A DNA stretch of 64,000 nt from Chloroflexi bacterium bin125 (GTDB lineage Bacteria; Chloroflexota; Dehalococcoidia; Bin125): assembly GCA_002239025.1 (NCBI GenBank), contig MPNM01000003.1, forward strand, positions 78,047-142,046, written 5' to 3'. Positions 62,236 to 64,000 of this stretch are shown here, piece after piece. The notes beneath the pieces were generated by a model. The model made no database searches and was not told where the DNA came from. It worked only from the letters and a program-made list of their open reading frames with translations. Position numbers and translations under genes: made by a program. Each line of letters starts with the position of its first letter. Position 1 is the stretch's first letter.

Positions 62236-64000
62236 ATGCCTCTTCCGCTACATGATGTCCGGGTCCTCGATCTCTCCGATCATCGAGCGGCGCTAGGTTC
62301 GCGAATGCTGGCCGACCTCGGCGCCGAGGTCACGATGGTCGAGCCGCCTGGCGGCAACTCCATCCGCCATCAGGCGCCGTTTGTCGACAATCAAGCCTCG
62401 ATCGAACACAGCTATCAACATCTCTATTTCAACCTCAACAAGCGCTCGGTGGTGCTCGACTGGCGAAGTGCCGAGAGACTTGACCGGCTGCTCGAACTGG
62501 CAACGTCGGCCGACATCTTGATCGAGTCGAACCAGCCTGGAGACTTTCCGGTTGAGCAAGTTCGCAGAGCAAATCCGCACCTGATCGTGGTCTCGGCGAC
62601 GCCATACGGACAGCGCGGCCCCAGGTCGGACTGGCGAGCCACGGATCTGACGGCGACCGCGGCGGGCGGCCTGCTACAGGTCAGCGGTGAGCGCAGCGAT
62701 CCGCCAGTGCATGGAGCGGCGTTCCCGGGACACACGATGACCGGGCTGACCATCGCCTCGTCGGCGATGACCGCGCTGCATGGACGCGATCGCACGCCGG
62801 GCCGACCGGGTTGCCAGATCGATATCTCGATGCAAGAAGCGACCTCATTCCAGGTCGTCCAAACCTCGAATCCAAACATCTGGCGCTGGCGAGGAGAAGC
62901 ACCCTACCGGCCGGCGCTCTCACAGGTGATCCGCTGCGCCGATGATCGCTGGATGGGCTGCAACATATCGCCGAACAAGTTGCCCGAGTTCATCGCGATG
63001 CTGGACGAAGCAGGCGTCGAGCACCAGCTCGACCCTGACAACTGGGAGGTCATCCATCGCGGTGACCGAGCCGCCTGGCAATACCTCGAAAATCCGCTCC
63101 AGGATCTGGCCAAAGAACTAGCCGCCGTCTGGCCGCGCCAGAAACTGCTTGAACGTCTCTGGGCCGCTGGCATGCCAGCTATGCCGACCTTGCGCTTTAG
63201 CGAGTTTGCGGAGACCGATCACTATCCGAGCTCAGGCCAGTTCATCGCAGTCGAGACGCCAGCGGTCGGCAAGACCTTGAGCTATTCCCGCAGTCCGCTC
63301 GATCCGGTGCAATCGCCGCTGCCGATGCAACCTGCGCCAAGCTTGGGCGAGCACACGGACTCCTCATTCGCACTGCCTGCTGTGGGAGATGTCGAAGGCC
63401 TGGGAGAGTCCGCTTCATTCCCGGACATGCCCCTTTCGGGAATTCGCGTGCTTGACCTGACCTGGGTTGCCGCGGGTCCACTGACCACACGCTTGATGGC
63501 CAACTTCGGCGCTGAAGTGATCAAGGTCGAATCGAGCGGTGCGCGCATGGATGCGCTCCGCGTGCAGACGGTCCTGGGCGAGTACAACCCGGATCTGCCC
63601 GACCTGTACAACGATGTCAATACCGGCAAGCAATCGCTCACTGTGGACCTGGCCACCGCACGAGGCAAGGATTTACTGCGCCAATTGGTCGCTCATTGCG
63701 ACGTGATGGTCAACAACTACTCGGGCGGATCGCTGGCCCGGATGGGTTTCCCCTGGGAAGACCTGCGCAACATCAATCCGCGATTGATCAGCGTCCACTT
63801 GCCCGGCGTCGGCGGCGATAGCCCTTGGCGACCGCTACGCACGCTCGGCAATCTGCTCAAGGCAGCAGCCGGCATGAATTTCCAGATGGGATATCCGCAT
63901 CAGCCGCCGCGAGGCATGGGTGTCGCCTATCCCGATTTCACCTCACCGCATGTTGGGGTCACAGCGATCCTCGCGGCGCTACGCGCACGCGAAGAGACAG
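62236..64000 (+). CDS. Two-domain fused CaiB/BaiF CoA-transferase (3' partial)
   Basis: The frame from ATG 62236 stays open to the window end, giving at least 588 residues (MPLPLHDVRVLDLSDHRAAL). The first domain (to about residue 365) has MLADLGAEVTMVEPPGG, NKRSVVLDW, and ATDLTATAAGGLLQVSG with the catalytic-type Asp. After an Asp/Pro-rich linker, a second CaiB domain begins (IRVLDLTWVAAGPLTTR, near residue 400), with FGAEVIKVESSGARM and GKQSLTVDLATARGK. In the second domain the Asp position carries Gly (RTLGNLLKAAAGMN). Class III CoA-transferases work as interlocked dimers, so this protein may form such a unit in one chain, with one catalytic and one degenerate half. The end of the gene is beyond the window. 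Confidence 0.88.
   Translation, partial: MPLPLHDVRVLDLSDHRAALGSRMLADLGAEVTMVEPPGGNSIRHQAPFVDNQASIEHSYQHLYFNLNKRSVVLDWRSAERLDRLLELATSADILIESNQPGDFPVEQVRRANPHLIVVSATPYGQRGPRSDWRATDLTATAAGGLLQVSGERSDPPVHGAAFPGHTMTGLTIASSAMTALHGRDRTPGRPGCQIDISMQEATSFQVVQTSNPNIWRWRGEAPYRPALSQVIRCADDRWMGCNISPNKLPEFIAMLDEAGVEHQLDPDNWEVIHRGDRAAWQYLENPLQDLAKELAAVWPRQKLLERLWAAGMPAMPTLRFSEFAETDHYPSSGQFIAVETPAVGKTLSYSRSPLDPVQSPLPMQPAPSLGEHTDSSFALPAVGDVEGLGESASFPDMPLSGIRVLDLTWVAAGPLTTRLMANFGAEVIKVESSGARMDALRVQTVLGEYNPDLPDLYNDVNTGKQSLTVDLATARGKDLLRQLVAHCDVMVNNYSGGSLARMGFPWEDLRNINPRLISVHLPGVGGDSPWRPLRTLGNLLKAAAGMNFQMGYPHQPPRGMGVAYPDFTSPHVGVTAILAALRAREET

Overview
The window reads as one high-GC (roughly 60-65%) bacterial chromosome segment, densely coding, with about 52 protein genes, one tRNA and two families of intergenic palindromic repeats. 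Several gene families are represented more than once: CaiB/BaiF class III CoA-transferases (five domains in four genes), crotonases (three), F420/FMN-type luciferase-like monooxygenases (two in tandem) and acyl-CoA carboxylase carboxyltransferases (two). This mix, with a Ddn-like deazaflavin enzyme, a DUF3179 lipoprotein, RecG with a long N-terminal extension and leaderless-looking promoters, suggests a Chloroflexota bacterium of the Dehalococcoidia/SAR202 type. That placement is inference from gene content, not from a marker-gene tree.

Layout. 1-4.7 kb: the end of an N-acyl-D-amino-acid deacylase, then a leftward operon CoA-transferase, crotonase, CoA-transferase. 4.8-18.3 kb: a rightward arginine cluster argC, argJ, [toxin/antitoxin-like pair], [leftward Moco oxidoreductase], argB, UPF0182 membrane protein, argD, argG, small unknown protein, argH, then rpe. 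ArgJ makes the pathway cyclic; argF is absent from the cluster. 18.4-28.7 kb: housekeeping genes. An acyltransferase-like protein, a glycine-rich RRM protein and rpmB run leftward; fakA, degV, recG, argS and trpS run rightward. The rpe/rpmB/fakA/recG neighbourhood recalls the conserved order in Bacillus.

28.9-43 kb: Ddn-like enzyme, carboxyltransferase, UbiA prenyltransferase, SPFH protein, alpha/beta hydrolase, an M24 peptidase homologue missing metal ligands, class I aminotransferase, Lrp-like regulator, gatA-gatC, a class A penicillin-binding protein, a membrane-anchored gluzincin protease, an RDD protein and a membrane protein. 44.4-54.8 kb: tRNA-Gly(CCC), acyl-CoA dehydrogenase, the N-terminal half of a putative HNH restriction enzyme, DUF3179 lipoprotein, tandem crotonases, fatty acid desaturase, epoxide-hydrolase-like protein, tandem luciferase-like monooxygenases. 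55-64 kb: a peptide-type ABC uptake operon (binding protein, two permeases, no ATPases seen) followed by a carboxyltransferase, a leftward CoA-transferase and the start of a fused two-domain CoA-transferase that runs off the window.

Together the genes describe arginine synthesis, translation and repair housekeeping, cell-wall synthesis, and an accessory catabolic set that would import oligopeptide-like or other organic solutes, activate acids as CoA thioesters, and oxidise or carboxylate them. The most unusual signals are: ten TANNNT boxes placed exactly 6-7 nt before start codons (leaderless transcription); two dispersed palindromic repeat families, one with compensatory stem changes; a compositionally foreign argS with a degenerate HIGH motif; a TrpRS with the four cysteines of the iron-sulfur subclass; and a possible new toxin-antitoxin pair inside the arginine cluster.
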